Shown: positions 1-9,572, numbered from the stretch's first letter. The stretch is 64,000 bases of DNA from Bacteroidales bacterium (GCA_017617715.1 JAFZVQ010000016.1:1-64000), one strand, 5' to 3'. Notes: generated by a model not told the origin, from the sequence alone. Numbers and translations are program-made.

Positions 1-443
1 AGCAGCCCGGCGGCGGCAAGCGGCAGCAGGGCCAGCTGGATTGCCGTGGCGAAGCAGCCGGGGTTGGCCACGCTCCCGGCGCCCCGTATAGCGGCGGCGT
101 TGCACTCCGGCAGGCCGTAAACATAGCCGCAGGAGCCGTCGCGGCGGTCCTGGGCCAGGTCGATCACCTTCAGCCCTTCCGGCCTGGAGTGCGACTCCCA
201 GAAAGCGCTGCTCGCACCATGCGCCGAACACATGAATAAAACGTCAAGCCCGACAAGATCGGGCATTTCGCAGAATCGCAGATCGGTGTCGCCGTAGATG
301 CCTTCGTGGACCTCGCTAAGAAGCTTGCCGGCGCTGCTTTCGGAGCACACGAAGGAGAGTTCCACCTCCGGATGCAGGAGGAGGAGGCGGATAAGCTCGC
401 CGGCGGTGTAGCCTGCGCCGCCTATGATGCCTGCGCGTATCAT
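1..443 (-). CDS. argC: N-acyl-gamma-glutamyl-phosphate reductase, partial (cut by window edge)
   Basis: This enzyme makes the NADPH-dependent reduction of N-acyl-glutamyl phosphate to the semialdehyde, the third step of arginine synthesis, in the cytoplasm. About 147 N-terminal residues are visible. They begin with the nucleotide-binding stretch IIGGAGYTAGELIRLL and continue to the segment SVANPGCFATA, whose cysteine is the expected catalytic nucleophile of the ArgC family. The start ATG at 443 overlaps the argG stop by one base (TGATG), so the two are probably translationally coupled. The C-terminal half lies beyond base 1. In Bacteroides the natural substrate may be the N-succinyl rather than the N-acetyl form; that point is inferred from the lineage and is not visible here. 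Confidence 0.93.
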   Translation of the reverse strand, partial: MIRAGIIGGAGYTAGELIRLLLLHPEVELSFVCSESSAGKLLSEVHEGIYGDTDLRFCEMPDLVGLDVLFMCSAHGASSAFWESHSRPEGLKVIDLAQDRRDGSCGYVYGLPECNAAAIRGAGSVANPGCFATAIQLALLPLAAAGL

Positions 444-1642
444 CACCTGACCTGGTCCGGGTGGACGCTGTAAAAGGCACGGAGGGCCGTGGAACTGACT
501 TTAATGAAGCCCTTGGCGTCTTCGGACGTCCAGGCCCGGGCCGTCTCGCCGTATTCGCCGAGCTTGTTGTGGACAAGGTCGCCTGGGGCGTCGCAGCCCA
601 CGGTGGAGAAGCAGTAAGGCCTCAGCTCCAGCGTCACGGTGCCGGTGACGTTGCGCTGGCTGCTTTCCAGCATGGCTTCCATGTCGTCCATCACCGGTTC
701 GAGGTACTGGCTCTCGTGGATGAACATGCCGTACCAGTTAGCCACCTGGTCCTTCCAGTACTGCTGCCACTTGCTGAGGGTGAACTTTTCGAGGAACTTG
801 TGGGCGCCGATTATGAGCATGGGAGCGGCGGCCTCGAAACCCACGCGCCCCTTGATGCCGATAATGGTGTCGCCGACGTGCATGTCGCGGCCGATTCCGT
901 AGGCCGAACCTATGGCCTCAACGGTGCGTATGGCCTCGATCGGGTCGTCGAAACGCTTGCCGTTCACGCTCTTGAGCTCGCCTTTCTCGAAGCCGAGGGA
1001 GAGTATCTCGCTGCCGGTCTTCGTGACCTGCTTCAGGTAGGCGCTTTCGGGCAGGCCCTGCTTCGAATCGAGTATTTCGCCGCCGCAGATGGAGGTGCCC
1101 CAGAGGCCCACGTTGTAGCTGTACTTGAGCTTGGCAAAGTCGGCCGGGAAGCCGCCGGCGTTGAGGTATTCGACCTCCTCCTTGCGGCTGAGGTTGCCGT
1201 CGCGGGTGAGGGTGATTATCTCCATCTCAGGGCATAGCACGAGGAAGGTCATGTCGAAACGGACCTGGTCGTTGCCGGCGCCGGTGGAGCCGTGGGCTAT
1301 GGCGTCGGCGCCTATCTCCTTGGCATAGCGGGCTATGGCCAGCGCCTGGAACACCCGCTCGGACGACACGGAGACGGGATATGTGCCGTTGCGGAGCACA
1401 TTGCCGAACACCATGTATTTCAGGCTCTTGTCGTAATACTCACGGGTCACGTCGAGGGTGACGTATTTGGTGGCGCCGAGCTTGTAGGCGTTCTCCTCGT
1501 TGGTCTTGAGCTGGGCCGCGCTGAAGCCGCCCGTGTCGGCGCAGGCGGCATGGACCTCATAGCCCTTTTCCTTCGCAAGGTACATCACTGTGTAGGAGGT
1601 GTCGAGCCCCCCGCTGAATGCTACTACTACTTTCTTTTTCAT
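443..1642 (-). CDS. argG: Argininosuccinate synthase
   Basis: This enzyme condenses citrulline and aspartate with ATP to argininosuccinate in the cytoplasmic arginine pathway. The 399-residue product opens with VVVAFSGGLDTSYTVMYLA, the N-type ATP pyrophosphatase loop (SGGxD) characteristic of ArgG, and the length fits the family. A second in-frame ATG lies six codons upstream at 1660. I chose the inner ATG at 1642 because the protein then starts MKKKVVVAFSGG like its relatives, and because the upstream part lies in a repeat-derived sequence. It is flanked by the GNAT gene upstream and argC downstream, all on the minus strand, which indicates one arginine operon. No clear Shine-Dalgarno sequence is visible, which is common in Bacteroidota. 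Confidence 0.95.
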   Translation of the reverse strand: MKKKVVVAFSGGLDTSYTVMYLAKEKGYEVHAACADTGGFSAAQLKTNEENAYKLGATKYVTLDVTREYYDKSLKYMVFGNVLRNGTYPVSVSSERVFQALAIARYAKEIGADAIAHGSTGAGNDQVRFDMTFLVLCPEMEIITLTRDGNLSRKEEVEYLNAGGFPADFAKLKYSYNVGLWGTSICGGEILDSKQGLPESAYLKQVTKTGSEILSLGFEKGELKSVNGKRFDDPIEAIRTVEAIGSAYGIGRDMHVGDTIIGIKGRVGFEAAAPMLIIGAHKFLEKFTLSKWQQYWKDQVANWYGMFIHESQYLEPVMDDMEAMLESSQRNVTGTVTLELRPYCFSTVGCDAPGDLVHNKLGEYGETARAWTSEDAKGFIKVSSTALRAFYSVHPDQVR

Positions 1643-1701
1643 ATTTTTCTTATTTGTCATCCTGAGCCTTCTTATTTGTCATCCTGAGCCTGTCGAAGGA
1701 T
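1643..1701. repeat. Partial dispersed TGTCATCCTGAGC repeats between GNAT and argG
   Basis: The 59-base gap between the GNAT gene and argG holds two partial copies of a short dispersed repeat (TGTCATCCTGAGCC at about 1656 and a longer copy from 1677). The longer copy runs past the gap into the last bases of the GNAT frame. The same family, in the form TGTCATTCTGAGCGGAGCG, recurs in the toxin island and near 45.9 kb. I see no promoter or terminator here. Confidence 0.6.
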
Positions 1702-2262
1702 CTATTCTCCCGGATGGTGGATTTCGAGGTGCTCTTCGGGATCGTAGAGCAGTCCCGTGCAGAGACACATTTTATAATCGTTTGCTTGAAGTATATGGAA
1801 GTTGCGGCAACCCTCGCAGCCTTTCCAGAACTCAGGGTCGTCGGTGAGCTCGGCGTAGGGCACGGGGCGGAAGCCGAACTCATAGTTCATCTTCATCACG
1901 GCGGCGCCGGTGGTGATGGAAAAGATCTTGGCCTGCGGGAAAAGCTTTCTCGACAGGATGAAGGTCTGCTCCTTTATGCGCTTCGCCAGGCCCAGCCCGC
2001 GGAACTTGTGGGCCACGATGAGGCCGGAATTGGCCACGAAGCTCTTTCCGCCCCATGATTCGATGTAGGAAAAGCCTGCGAACTCGCCCTCGTCGCTGAC
2101 CGCAATGACGGCCTTGCCGGCGAGTATCTTCTCCGAGATATACGCCGGCGTGCGGTTGGCGATGCCCGTGTTACGCTCCAGCGAGGAGACATAAATCTCC
2201 TCGCAAATCGCTTCGGCAAATTTGAGATGGCTGCCGTCGGCCACAGTGACTTGTATGCTCAT
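1702..2262 (-). CDS. GNAT-family N-acyltransferase of the arginine cluster
   Basis: A 186-residue acyl-CoA-dependent acyltransferase of the GNAT fold. The segment around residues 75-105 (SGLIVAHKFRGLGLAKRIKEQ) contains the R-x-x-G-x-x/G-x-A acyl-CoA pyrophosphate loop. Cysteines cluster late in the chain (GCEGCRNFH). It lies directly upstream of argG and argC on the same strand. Bacteroides arginine clusters carry a similar acyltransferase, and it is a reasonable candidate for the first step (acylation of glutamate, probably N-succinyl in this lineage). That role is inferred from position, since the family is too broad to assign a substrate from sequence. The start ATG at 2262 is the first in the frame and gives a complete GNAT fold. 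Confidence 0.75.
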   Translation of the reverse strand: MSIQVTVADGSHLKFAEAICEEIYVSSLERNTGIANRTPAYISEKILAGKAVIAVSDEGEFAGFSYIESWGGKSFVANSGLIVAHKFRGLGLAKRIKEQTFILSRKLFPQAKIFSITTGAAVMKMNYEFGFRPVPYAELTDDPEFWKGCEGCRNFHILQANDYKMCLCTGLLYDPEEHLEIHHPGE

Positions 2263-2352
2263 TCTTTGAGGCTTGAGGCCTGTCCGTCAAGGGAAAACAA
2301 TCGCCCTAATGGCAAGACAAACCGGGATTGTCAATTGCAATTATCATTGGAG

Positions 2353-2378
2353 GAGCCTGGCCGCGTGCGGCCAGGCTC
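2353..2378 (-). terminator. GC-rich hairpin after the GH3 gene
   Basis: A perfect inverted repeat, GAGCCTGGCCGC / GCGGCCAGGCTC with a two-base centre, lies 15 bases past the stop codon of the minus-strand GH3 gene and upstream of the GNAT gene. There is no T-tract after it, so it could end transcription, stabilise the mRNA 3' end, or simply be a repeat. Confidence 0.45.
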
Positions 2379-2393
2379 GTGTTAGACGAAGGA

Positions 2394-4445
2394 TTAAAGC
2401 TTGACGGGAAGGTCGAGCTTGATGGAAGCGGAGGAGTCGCCCACGAGGATGCGGTAGGAGCCGGGGGTCACCACCCAGTCGTGGCTGCTGACGCTGTAGC
2501 TGCTGAAATCGGAGGGAGTGAGGGTCACGCTCACGGTGCTGGACTCACCCTTGCCCAGATCCACCTTCACGTAGCCCTTGAGCTCGCGGTCGGGACGGGA
2601 GAAAGAGGGTTTCACCTTGGACACATAGACCTGGGCCACCTCGGAAGCGCGCACCTTGCCGGTGTTCTTCACGGTGAAGCTGACTTTCAAGCCATAAGGG
2701 AGCTGCTCCACGGAGGCGTCCGAATACGCGAAAGTGCTGTAGGTCAGGCCATAGCCGAAGGGATAGAGAGGCTGCACGCCGAAGTGCTCCACTCCCCTGT
2801 AACCCAGGAAGATACCCTCTGCGTACTGGGTGTTGGGATACGGGTCGCGGTTCTTCTTCACGCGGGTGACCTCAGGCACGTTGATGTGGTAGTACTTGGC
2901 TGCGGGATTCTTCATTTCGGAGCCCCAGAAAGTGAACGGGAGGCGGCCCGAAGGCGACACGGCGCCGGAAATGATGGCCGCAAGGGCGCGTCCGCTCTCC
3001 TGCCCGCCGTACCATGCCATAAGGAGACCCTTCACGCTGTCGATCCAGGGAGTCACGTCGAACTCGCCGCCGCTGTTGGCCACCACGAGCACGTTGGGGT
3101 TGATGGCCGCCACCCTGGAAATGAGCTTGTTCTGGCCCTTGGGGAGGCCGTAGGTGCGGTCGGAACCTTCCTTCTCGGTGTCGTGGTTGAAGCCCACGGA
3201 CACAATCACGATGCTGGCCTTCTTGAGGGCGGCCTCATCGATTTCCTTCCAGTCCATGAGGGTGGTCTTGTAGTTCTTGCCAAGGGCTGCAAGTCCCTGG
3301 TAGAGCGTGGTGGTCGTGCCCTCGATGGGGTCCATACGGCCGGAACCGCCTCCGTAGGGAATGCAGTCTGCGTTGGGTCCGAGGACTATGATGTTGTTCT
3401 TCTTGGAAGCCTTCACCGGGAGGATACCGTCGTTCTTGAGGAGCACGGGGCCTTCGAGGGCGGCGGCGTAGGCCTTCTCACGGGAGGCGGGGTTGTTCTC
3501 GGGGATGCTTTCGTCCTTCATCGGCTTGTCGAGCAGGCCGTAGGCGGCGAAGGTCTGAAGGATGTGGCGGCACTTCTGGTCCACCACAGCTTCGCTTATT
3601 GTGCCGTTCTTCACCAGCTCGCTGACGGCCTCATAATTAAGCACATAACCCTTGGGCATCTCGAGGTCGAGGCCGCTCAGCAAGGCACCGACAGTGGAGT
3701 AGGTGGAGGTCCAGTCGGACATCACGATGCCCTCGTGGCCCCAGCGGCGGAGGTGGTTGATAAGCCATGAGTTCTCGGCGGCATGCGCCCCGTTCACGGG
3801 ATTGTAGCTGGTCATCACCGCGCCCACGCGGGCCTCTTCGACGGCCTTGCGGAAGGCGGGGAAGTAAATTTCATTGATGGTGCGCTCGTCGGCCAGGGAG
3901 GCGGTCCAGTGGCGGTCGTACTCCTGGTTGTTGAGGGCGAAGTGCTTGATGGTGGCGATCACGCGCTGCTCCTGGATACCGCGGATATACTGCACTGCGG
4001 TCTCCGAGGAGAGATATGGATCCTCACCGTAGTATTCGAAATTACGGCCGCAGAGGGGCGAACGGTAAATGTTCACGCCCGGGCAGAGCATTACCCGCAC
4101 TCCCCTGGCACAGGCGTCCCAGCCAATGCCGGTGCCGACACCGTGGGCCACCTCACGGTTGAATGAGGCGGCGAGGCTGATGCCGCAGGGGTAGTAGGTG
4201 CTGTTGGTCTTGTTGCGGACGCCCTGGGGGCCGTCTGCCAAACGCACGGAGGGGATGCCGAGACGCGGGATGGCAGCGGTGTGGAAGCCATCTTCCTGTC
4301 CGGTGATGAGGGCACATTTTTCCTGGAGGGTCATCTGGCTCACGAGGGCTTCTGCCCTTTCGCGGTCTTCGCGCGTGACAAGAATCTGGGCCTGGCTCAC
4401 TATTGCGGCAAGCAGCAGGACTACTACGGATAAGCTACGTTTCAT
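2394..4445 (-). CDS. Secreted glycoside hydrolase family 3 (beta-glycosidase)
   Basis: A 683-residue exo-beta-glycosidase (glucosidase or xylosidase type). It starts with a Sec signal peptide ending near VSQAQ, so it acts in the periplasm or at the surface. The N-terminal GH3 barrel shows KHFALNNQEYDR and the nucleophile motif GIVMSDW (the Asp of SDW). The GH3 C-terminal sandwich (ILPVKASKKNNIIVLGPNAD region) and a fibronectin III-like domain follow, the usual three-part layout. I use ATG 4445; the longer frame would need a TTG at 4460 and adds nothing. It lies 47 bases after the GH28-esterase gene and probably ends the GH78 operon. The exact sugar cannot be read from sequence. Confidence 0.9.
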   Translation of the reverse strand: MKRSLSVVVLLLAAIVSQAQILVTREDRERAEALVSQMTLQEKCALITGQEDGFHTAAIPRLGIPSVRLADGPQGVRNKTNSTYYPCGISLAASFNREVAHGVGTGIGWDACARGVRVMLCPGVNIYRSPLCGRNFEYYGEDPYLSSETAVQYIRGIQEQRVIATIKHFALNNQEYDRHWTASLADERTINEIYFPAFRKAVEEARVGAVMTSYNPVNGAHAAENSWLINHLRRWGHEGIVMSDWTSTYSTVGALLSGLDLEMPKGYVLNYEAVSELVKNGTISEAVVDQKCRHILQTFAAYGLLDKPMKDESIPENNPASREKAYAAALEGPVLLKNDGILPVKASKKNNIIVLGPNADCIPYGGGSGRMDPIEGTTTTLYQGLAALGKNYKTTLMDWKEIDEAALKKASIVIVSVGFNHDTEKEGSDRTYGLPKGQNKLISRVAAINPNVLVVANSGGEFDVTPWIDSVKGLLMAWYGGQESGRALAAIISGAVSPSGRLPFTFWGSEMKNPAAKYYHINVPEVTRVKKNRDPYPNTQYAEGIFLGYRGVEHFGVQPLYPFGYGLTYSTFAYSDASVEQLPYGLKVSFTVKNTGKVRASEVAQVYVSKVKPSFSRPDRELKGYVKVDLGKGESSTVSVTLTPSDFSSYSVSSHDWVVTPGSYRILVGDSSASIKLDLPVKL

Positions 4446-4492
4446 AATCTTACGGTACAAATTTCTTCAAATATACTGATAATTCTCTAAAA

Positions 4493-6943
4493 CTAAAGGT
4501 TTACATCGGCAAAATCCAGAATCCATGTCCAGTCGATGGCGGCAAAGCCGTGGCCGTGGGGGTGGCGGGCATAGCCGAGGCGGGGGCCGATGGCCGAGGT
4601 GTCGTAGTCGTCCGGCCAGTCCACTTCGGGAAGGCCGGGGGCGCCGAGGAAGGTCCACACCGGCGAGGCCGCCTGCAGGCAGAGGAACTCCCCTTTGGTG
4701 TCGAACCAGGGATTGTTGAAGCCTTCCACAAGGAAAGCCCTGGGGGCAAGGCAACTGACCAGCAGATGCTGGTCGAAAGGCATGGAGGAGGCTTCCTTGC
4801 CTGCATATTTGGCATAGGCAGGCGAGAACCAGTGGGTGAAGCGGGAGGTCTCGGAAAGCACGTGCTCGCCGAAATTGCGCTTGGCGAGGGGCACTCCCCC
4901 GCCGCCGGTCTGGTTCACCACCACGGCCTTGAAGCGCTCGTCCCAGGCTCCTGCGAGGAGCGCCGCCTTGCCAAGGCGCGACGAGCCCGTGACGAGCACC
5001 CGGGAGGCGTCCAGGGCCGGTTCAGCCTCTATCATGTCGAGGCCGCGCATCAGCGCCCAGGCCCAGGCGCCGAGAGCTCTCGGGCCGCCTGGCTTGCCGC
5101 CGTCGGGCCAGAGCCCGAACACCCCGCCCCAGGCAAGGGAGTCCTGGAGCTCGGTGGCTTCAGGATCGGCGCTGACTTCGCCGTAGCAGGCGGTCACGAA
5201 CGCATAGCCCCGGGCGAGTATCATCTCCACCGGGAAAACGCTCAGCAGGTTCTTGTCCTGGAAGAGGCCGCGGCCCTCTTCAGAGGCACGGTTGCCGTTT
5301 ATTTTATGCGTCTTGCTGTCGTCCAGCCAGCAGTCGGGCACGAGTACCTCCGGGTCGGAAAGAAGGGTGTGGTTGCCGTAGTAATTCAGCAACATGATGG
5401 CGGGCACGGGGCCCTTAGCGTCGGCGGGACGGAGTATGAGCCAGTCTATCTTTGGGCCGGTGCGGTCGGGGCTGAACCACATGCGCACCTGCTTGCGGCG
5501 GGCGAACCCGGCAAGCGTCGTGCCCTCTTCGAGCGAGTCGAGATACACCGGGGAAGGTCCGGGGATGCGCCCGTACATTTCCCTTTCGAAGAGGGAAAGG
5601 ATCTCCCGGCGGCGCTCCGGCCACTGGGCGGGGTCGCGAACCGGCCGGCCGTCGGCGAAGCGCAGCGGATCTTCGAGAGAGTAGGTGCCCGCCTTGCTTT
5701 CATCGGTGTTGTAGGTGAAGCGTATCTTGTTGTCTTTCCAGCGGATACGCTCAAGGCGGTACTGCGAGTCGTCCTGCTCCACCCTCTCCTGCACGCGGCA
5801 CTTGAGGTCGCAGTCCCGTATCAGCACGTCGGAAGCGTACGACATCGGGATGTCGGTGCGGCCCTTGAGATCGAAGAACTGGCGCCATGGCTTGACGTAG
5901 AGGATGCGGTCCACCTTGCCCTTCACGCGCTCCACCAGTATATGCGAGTAGTCCTGGGGCGTGTCTGGGCGCATTTTAAGCCAGAGCAGGCGGTCGGTGC
6001 CGTCCACCTTGCTGTCCCGCAGCACCACGTTGCGCGCCCCCACGCATTCGCTGCCGAACACCAGCACGCCGGAACCGTGTCCGAAGCGGCAGTGTTCCAC
6101 CAGCACTTCCGAATTGGTGCCGTTGCAGGGGTCGGTGTCGGCCCATGGGCCCTTGCCGCCCTTGACGGCGATCAGGTCGTCTCCGGTGGCGAAACGGCAG
6201 GAGTCGATGTGCACCTTGCTGCAGGCGTCTATGTCCACGCCGTCAGTGCTGGGCGCCTTCACCGGGGCCACGGGGGCATAGACGTCAACGCCTCTCAGGC
6301 GCACGCGGCTGCATTTGTAGAGGTGGATATTCCAGAAGCCGGCGTTGCGAAGGTGCACGTCCCTGATCAGCACGTCGGAGGAGCCGCTGACGCTTATCAT
6401 GCGGGGACGGCGGACTTCCAGGTTGGTGCAGGCGGGGTTCTCCTTGCGGCGGGCCCAGAAGGCGTCCCAGTAGCGGGCGCCGCCTCCGTCGAGGGTGCCG
6501 GGGCCGGTGATGGTGAAGCCGTCGGCTTCGTATGCGTTCACGAGGGCGGCGGCGTAGGGCTGGAGCACGCCTTCGATGTGGACAGGGGCGTCGGGGTAGG
6601 CGGAGATATCGTCGCTGCCTTTGAGCACGGCGCCCGCTTCCAGCACCAGGTGCGTACGGGGTTTGAAGAAGAGCGCGCCGCTGAGGTACACCCCTTCCGG
6701 TATCACCACCGTGCCGCCCCGTTTCGCCGCAGCGTCTATCGTCCGCTGTATGGCCTCCGTCTGCAGCACGGTGCTGTCCTGCACCGCACCGTAGTCAAGT
6801 ATAGAGAAGCGCTTCGCCTCCCGCCCCTTTACCACCTTCTCCTTCTGCGTGAACCATTTGTCGACACTTGTACCGTCAGGCCAGCTTTCCGCCGGCAATC
6901 CGGCGGAAAGCTGAATCATAAGTATGAGCGGCAGGAGCCTCAC
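4493..6943 (-). CDS. GH28 polygalacturonase-like / CE15-like esterase fusion, secreted
   Basis: A two-enzyme secreted protein of 816 residues. Residues about 25-410 are a GH28 right-handed beta-helix with STDGVDID, GDDLIAVK and FGHGSGVLVFGSE, matching the NTDG, GDD and GHG active-site motifs of pectin hydrolases. Residues about 430-816 are an alpha/beta-hydrolase of the CE15 (uronate methylester esterase) type, with the nucleophile elbow VTGSSRLGK (Ser near 655) and a C-terminal catalytic His in HPHGHG. Demethylation plus hydrolysis of pectic galacturonate is the likely job. The start is a GTG overlapping the GH78 stop (GTGA), and it directly precedes the only plausible signal peptide, so the two genes are coupled. 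CE15 assignment is by motif; another uronyl esterase family is possible. Confidence 0.85.
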   Translation of the reverse strand: MRLLPLILMIQLSAGLPAESWPDGTSVDKWFTQKEKVVKGREAKRFSILDYGAVQDSTVLQTEAIQRTIDAAAKRGGTVVIPEGVYLSGALFFKPRTHLVLEAGAVLKGSDDISAYPDAPVHIEGVLQPYAAALVNAYEADGFTITGPGTLDGGGARYWDAFWARRKENPACTNLEVRRPRMISVSGSSDVLIRDVHLRNAGFWNIHLYKCSRVRLRGVDVYAPVAPVKAPSTDGVDIDACSKVHIDSCRFATGDDLIAVKGGKGPWADTDPCNGTNSEVLVEHCRFGHGSGVLVFGSECVGARNVVLRDSKVDGTDRLLWLKMRPDTPQDYSHILVERVKGKVDRILYVKPWRQFFDLKGRTDIPMSYASDVLIRDCDLKCRVQERVEQDDSQYRLERIRWKDNKIRFTYNTDESKAGTYSLEDPLRFADGRPVRDPAQWPERRREILSLFEREMYGRIPGPSPVYLDSLEEGTTLAGFARRKQVRMWFSPDRTGPKIDWLILRPADAKGPVPAIMLLNYYGNHTLLSDPEVLVPDCWLDDSKTHKINGNRASEEGRGLFQDKNLLSVFPVEMILARGYAFVTACYGEVSADPEATELQDSLAWGGVFGLWPDGGKPGGPRALGAWAWALMRGLDMIEAEPALDASRVLVTGSSRLGKAALLAGAWDERFKAVVVNQTGGGGVPLAKRNFGEHVLSETSRFTHWFSPAYAKYAGKEASSMPFDQHLLVSCLAPRAFLVEGFNNPWFDTKGEFLCLQAASPVWTFLGAPGLPEVDWPDDYDTSAIGPRLGYARHPHGHGFAAIDWTWILDFADVNL

Positions 6944-9543
6944 AGCTCTTTCTGGAGTTTATACGAACCGGGGCCGTAGCCGGTGGACTCGGTCTCGCCG
7001 GGGAGGGTCACGATGGCTTCGGCGCCGTCGGGCACGGTGAATTCCCAGATCCAGGTGTCGCCGTCGAAGCGCCAGGCGCTCTTGATCAGGCCGGCGGCGG
7101 AAGGATACTCAGCCTTGAGGCTGCCGAGGCGGCGGTCCGGAACGGGCTTCATGATAATACGCTTGAAGCCGGGCTCGGCAGTGTCGGAGCAGATGCCGGC
7201 GGCAGTCTCCCAAATCCACTGGCAGACGCAGCCGTAGGCATAGTGGTTGAAACTGTTCATGCCCTTGGGTCCCATGCCCTTCTCGATCATGTAGCTGTTC
7301 CAGCGCTCCCAGATAGTGGTGGCGCCGTTGTCGATGGAATACAGCCAGCTCGGGTTCTTGCGCTGGAAGAGCAGGTCCCAGGCGATGTCGGCCATGCCGT
7401 TGTCGGTGAGAGTCTGCATGAGGATGGACGTGCCGAGGAAGCCGGTCTGCAGGCAGCCGTCGTGGGCCGCGAAATTCTCGCGCAGGCGCTGGATCATGGC
7501 GTCGCGGGCCTCGCCCTCCACTATCTTGTTCTTCAGCGCGAACAGGGCGGGCGTCTGCATGGTGTTGAGGATTTCAGTCTTGAAGCGGCCGTCGGGGGTG
7601 AGGCACTTTTCCCTGATAAGAGCCCTGGCCTCTTCCGCCATGGCTATGTACTTGTCGGCATCGTGCATGGTGGCCTTTGCCATGTCGGCCATAAGGTCGG
7701 AATCGAGCACCCAGTAGGACAGGCAGAGGTAGTTCCAGTATTGAATGGCCTCGGGCAGGAGCTCACGCTTGCCGGCGGCGTTGGTGGTGTAGATACCCTT
7801 GCCGCAGGACTCGAGAGGCTCGTAGCTGAGCCAGTCCGCCCACTGGTAGTTGCCGTTTTCGTGGGCCAGGGAGGCGTGGTCGTATTTGACGGAAGCCACA
7901 TGGTCCATCCACAGCTCCATCGAATCCCAGTTTTCCAGGATTATGGTGGCGTCGCCGAACTGCTTCCAGATGGTCCAGGGCACTATCACGCCCGCGTCGG
8001 CCCAGCCGAGACGGGACATGGAGCTGGGCAGGGAGCCGTACTGGGCGAGCGGAGCCACTCCCGGGTAGGCGCCCGAAGGCAGCTGGGTGTCGCGCATGTC
8101 GCGCATCCACTTGTGGAAGAAGGGATCGGTGTTGGCGAAGAAGGTGCCGGTGCCGGTGAACACCTGGGTGTCGGCCGTCCAGCCGAGGCGCTCGTTGCGC
8201 TGCGGGCAGTCGGTGGGCACGGAAAGGTAGTTGGAACGCTGGCCCCACATGGTGTTGGATATCAGCTTGTTCACGGACTCGTCGCCGGTGGTGATGCGGC
8301 CGGTCTCAAGCTCCTTGGAGATGGAGGTCACGGGCACGGAGACAAGCTTCTTGATGCTCACTTCGGCGGTGGCGGTGACGGAGATGAAGCGGTAGCCGAA
8401 GAAGGTGCAGCGGGGCTGGTAGGCCACGTAGCCCTTGGACGGGCCGAAGGTGTATTTCAGTATCATGCCCTTGTCGGGGATACGGAGATTGGTGCGGTGG
8501 CAGCTGCCCTCGGGGCCGTCCATTCCGCGGTTCTTGGCACCGTTGCCGTCGTTCAGCAGCTCGGCCGGGAGGCAGGTGAGCTCAGTGCCCTCGGCGGCCT
8601 TGAATTCGAAGGAAGGCACGGCGGAGGCGTTCTGGCCGAAGTCCACTATGAGGGTCTCGCCGGGCTTCAGCGTGATGGGGCCGCCCGGAGCGAACTCCTT
8701 GCTTATCACCACCTTGCCGTAGGCGTCTTCGCTTGCGCCCTCGATATCGCTCCAAACGTAGGCCTTCACAGGCTTGAGGGCGAGGTCGGGACGGAGGTAG
8801 ATCTCAGCGCCGACGGTGGGGAAGATTTCTCCGGGGAATTCGGTGTTGACTTCAGGGGTCTCGAGCAGCTCGGGAGTCTCGAATCCGGGCTTGATGCGGG
8901 CGTCGTACTCCTCGCCGTCGAAGATTGCGGCGTGCTTCACCGGGCCGGCGATTCCGGCTTTCCAGTTAAGGGTGTCGGTGCCGAAAAGGGCTTTGGTGCC
9001 GTCCGTGTAGTTGATTTCCAGCACGGCGCGGAAGGCGCACTTCTTGCCCCTCATGCCTTCGAAACCGTCCGGAGTCACGATCTTGTCGGCCCACCAGCCG
9101 GGCGTCAACTGCGCGGAGAGCTGGTTTTCGGCGCCGGCCTTACGGTTGAAGGCATCCGTGACGTCGTAGGTGTAGGAAATCTTGGTCTTGCCGAAGTGGG
9201 TGAAACCGGGCTTAAGCACTTCCCTGCCCACCACGCGGCCGTTGAGATAAAGCTCATAGACGCCGAGGCCCGTGGTCATCCACGTGGCGCGGGCCACCGG
9301 CTTCTCGTTCTGCACCGAGGCCAGGAACCAGCTGGCGCCGTCCGCTGCGCGGCAGTTCTCCTTGGTCTTGACTATTCCTGTGAGCACCGGCGCATTCGCG
9401 GCGGAAATCCACTGGGAACTGTCCCAGGCATAGTCGGGAAGGGGATCCACAAGAGTCCCGGCAAAGTCAGAAGGAGTAGAACATGCCGTAACGCAAAGCG
9501 ATAATAAGGCAATAGGAATGAAAAAACGGAGGACAGTTTTCAT
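6940..9543 (-). CDS. GH78 alpha-L-rhamnosidase lipoprotein
   Basis: An 867-residue enzyme removing terminal alpha-L-rhamnose, here probably from rhamnogalacturonan. It has a lipoprotein signal peptide (lipobox VTAC near residue 21), then N-terminal beta-sandwich domains and an (alpha/alpha)6 barrel. The barrel is marked by DCPQRNERLGWTADTQ, the GH78 signature, whose acidic residues lie in the active site. A C-terminal sandwich closes the protein, as is usual. It is first in a minus-strand operon with the GH28-esterase fusion (4-base overlap) and GH3. A -7 box, TATATTTG, lies 30 bases before the ATG. Family assignment is firm; substrate is inferred from the pectin context. Confidence 0.92.
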   Translation of the reverse strand: MKTVLRFFIPIALLSLCVTACSTPSDFAGTLVDPLPDYAWDSSQWISAANAPVLTGIVKTKENCRAADGASWFLASVQNEKPVARATWMTTGLGVYELYLNGRVVGREVLKPGFTHFGKTKISYTYDVTDAFNRKAGAENQLSAQLTPGWWADKIVTPDGFEGMRGKKCAFRAVLEINYTDGTKALFGTDTLNWKAGIAGPVKHAAIFDGEEYDARIKPGFETPELLETPEVNTEFPGEIFPTVGAEIYLRPDLALKPVKAYVWSDIEGASEDAYGKVVISKEFAPGGPITLKPGETLIVDFGQNASAVPSFEFKAAEGTELTCLPAELLNDGNGAKNRGMDGPEGSCHRTNLRIPDKGMILKYTFGPSKGYVAYQPRCTFFGYRFISVTATAEVSIKKLVSVPVTSISKELETGRITTGDESVNKLISNTMWGQRSNYLSVPTDCPQRNERLGWTADTQVFTGTGTFFANTDPFFHKWMRDMRDTQLPSGAYPGVAPLAQYGSLPSSMSRLGWADAGVIVPWTIWKQFGDATIILENWDSMELWMDHVASVKYDHASLAHENGNYQWADWLSYEPLESCGKGIYTTNAAGKRELLPEAIQYWNYLCLSYWVLDSDLMADMAKATMHDADKYIAMAEEARALIREKCLTPDGRFKTEILNTMQTPALFALKNKIVEGEARDAMIQRLRENFAAHDGCLQTGFLGTSILMQTLTDNGMADIAWDLLFQRKNPSWLYSIDNGATTIWERWNSYMIEKGMGPKGMNSFNHYAYGCVCQWIWETAAGICSDTAEPGFKRIIMKPVPDRRLGSLKAEYPSAAGLIKSAWRFDGDTWIWEFTVPDGAEAIVTLPGETESTGYGPGSYKLQKEL

Positions 9544-9572
9544 ATTTGTATATTAATAGTTTCAAGCACCTA

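Noticed and set aside
4550..9504. Very long open frames on the plus strand (for example 4550-6979 and 7243-9504) opposite the GH28-esterase and GH78 genes
   Set aside because: They are antisense to genes with clear family motifs, have no motif or signal of their own, and are expected in GC-rich coding DNA.
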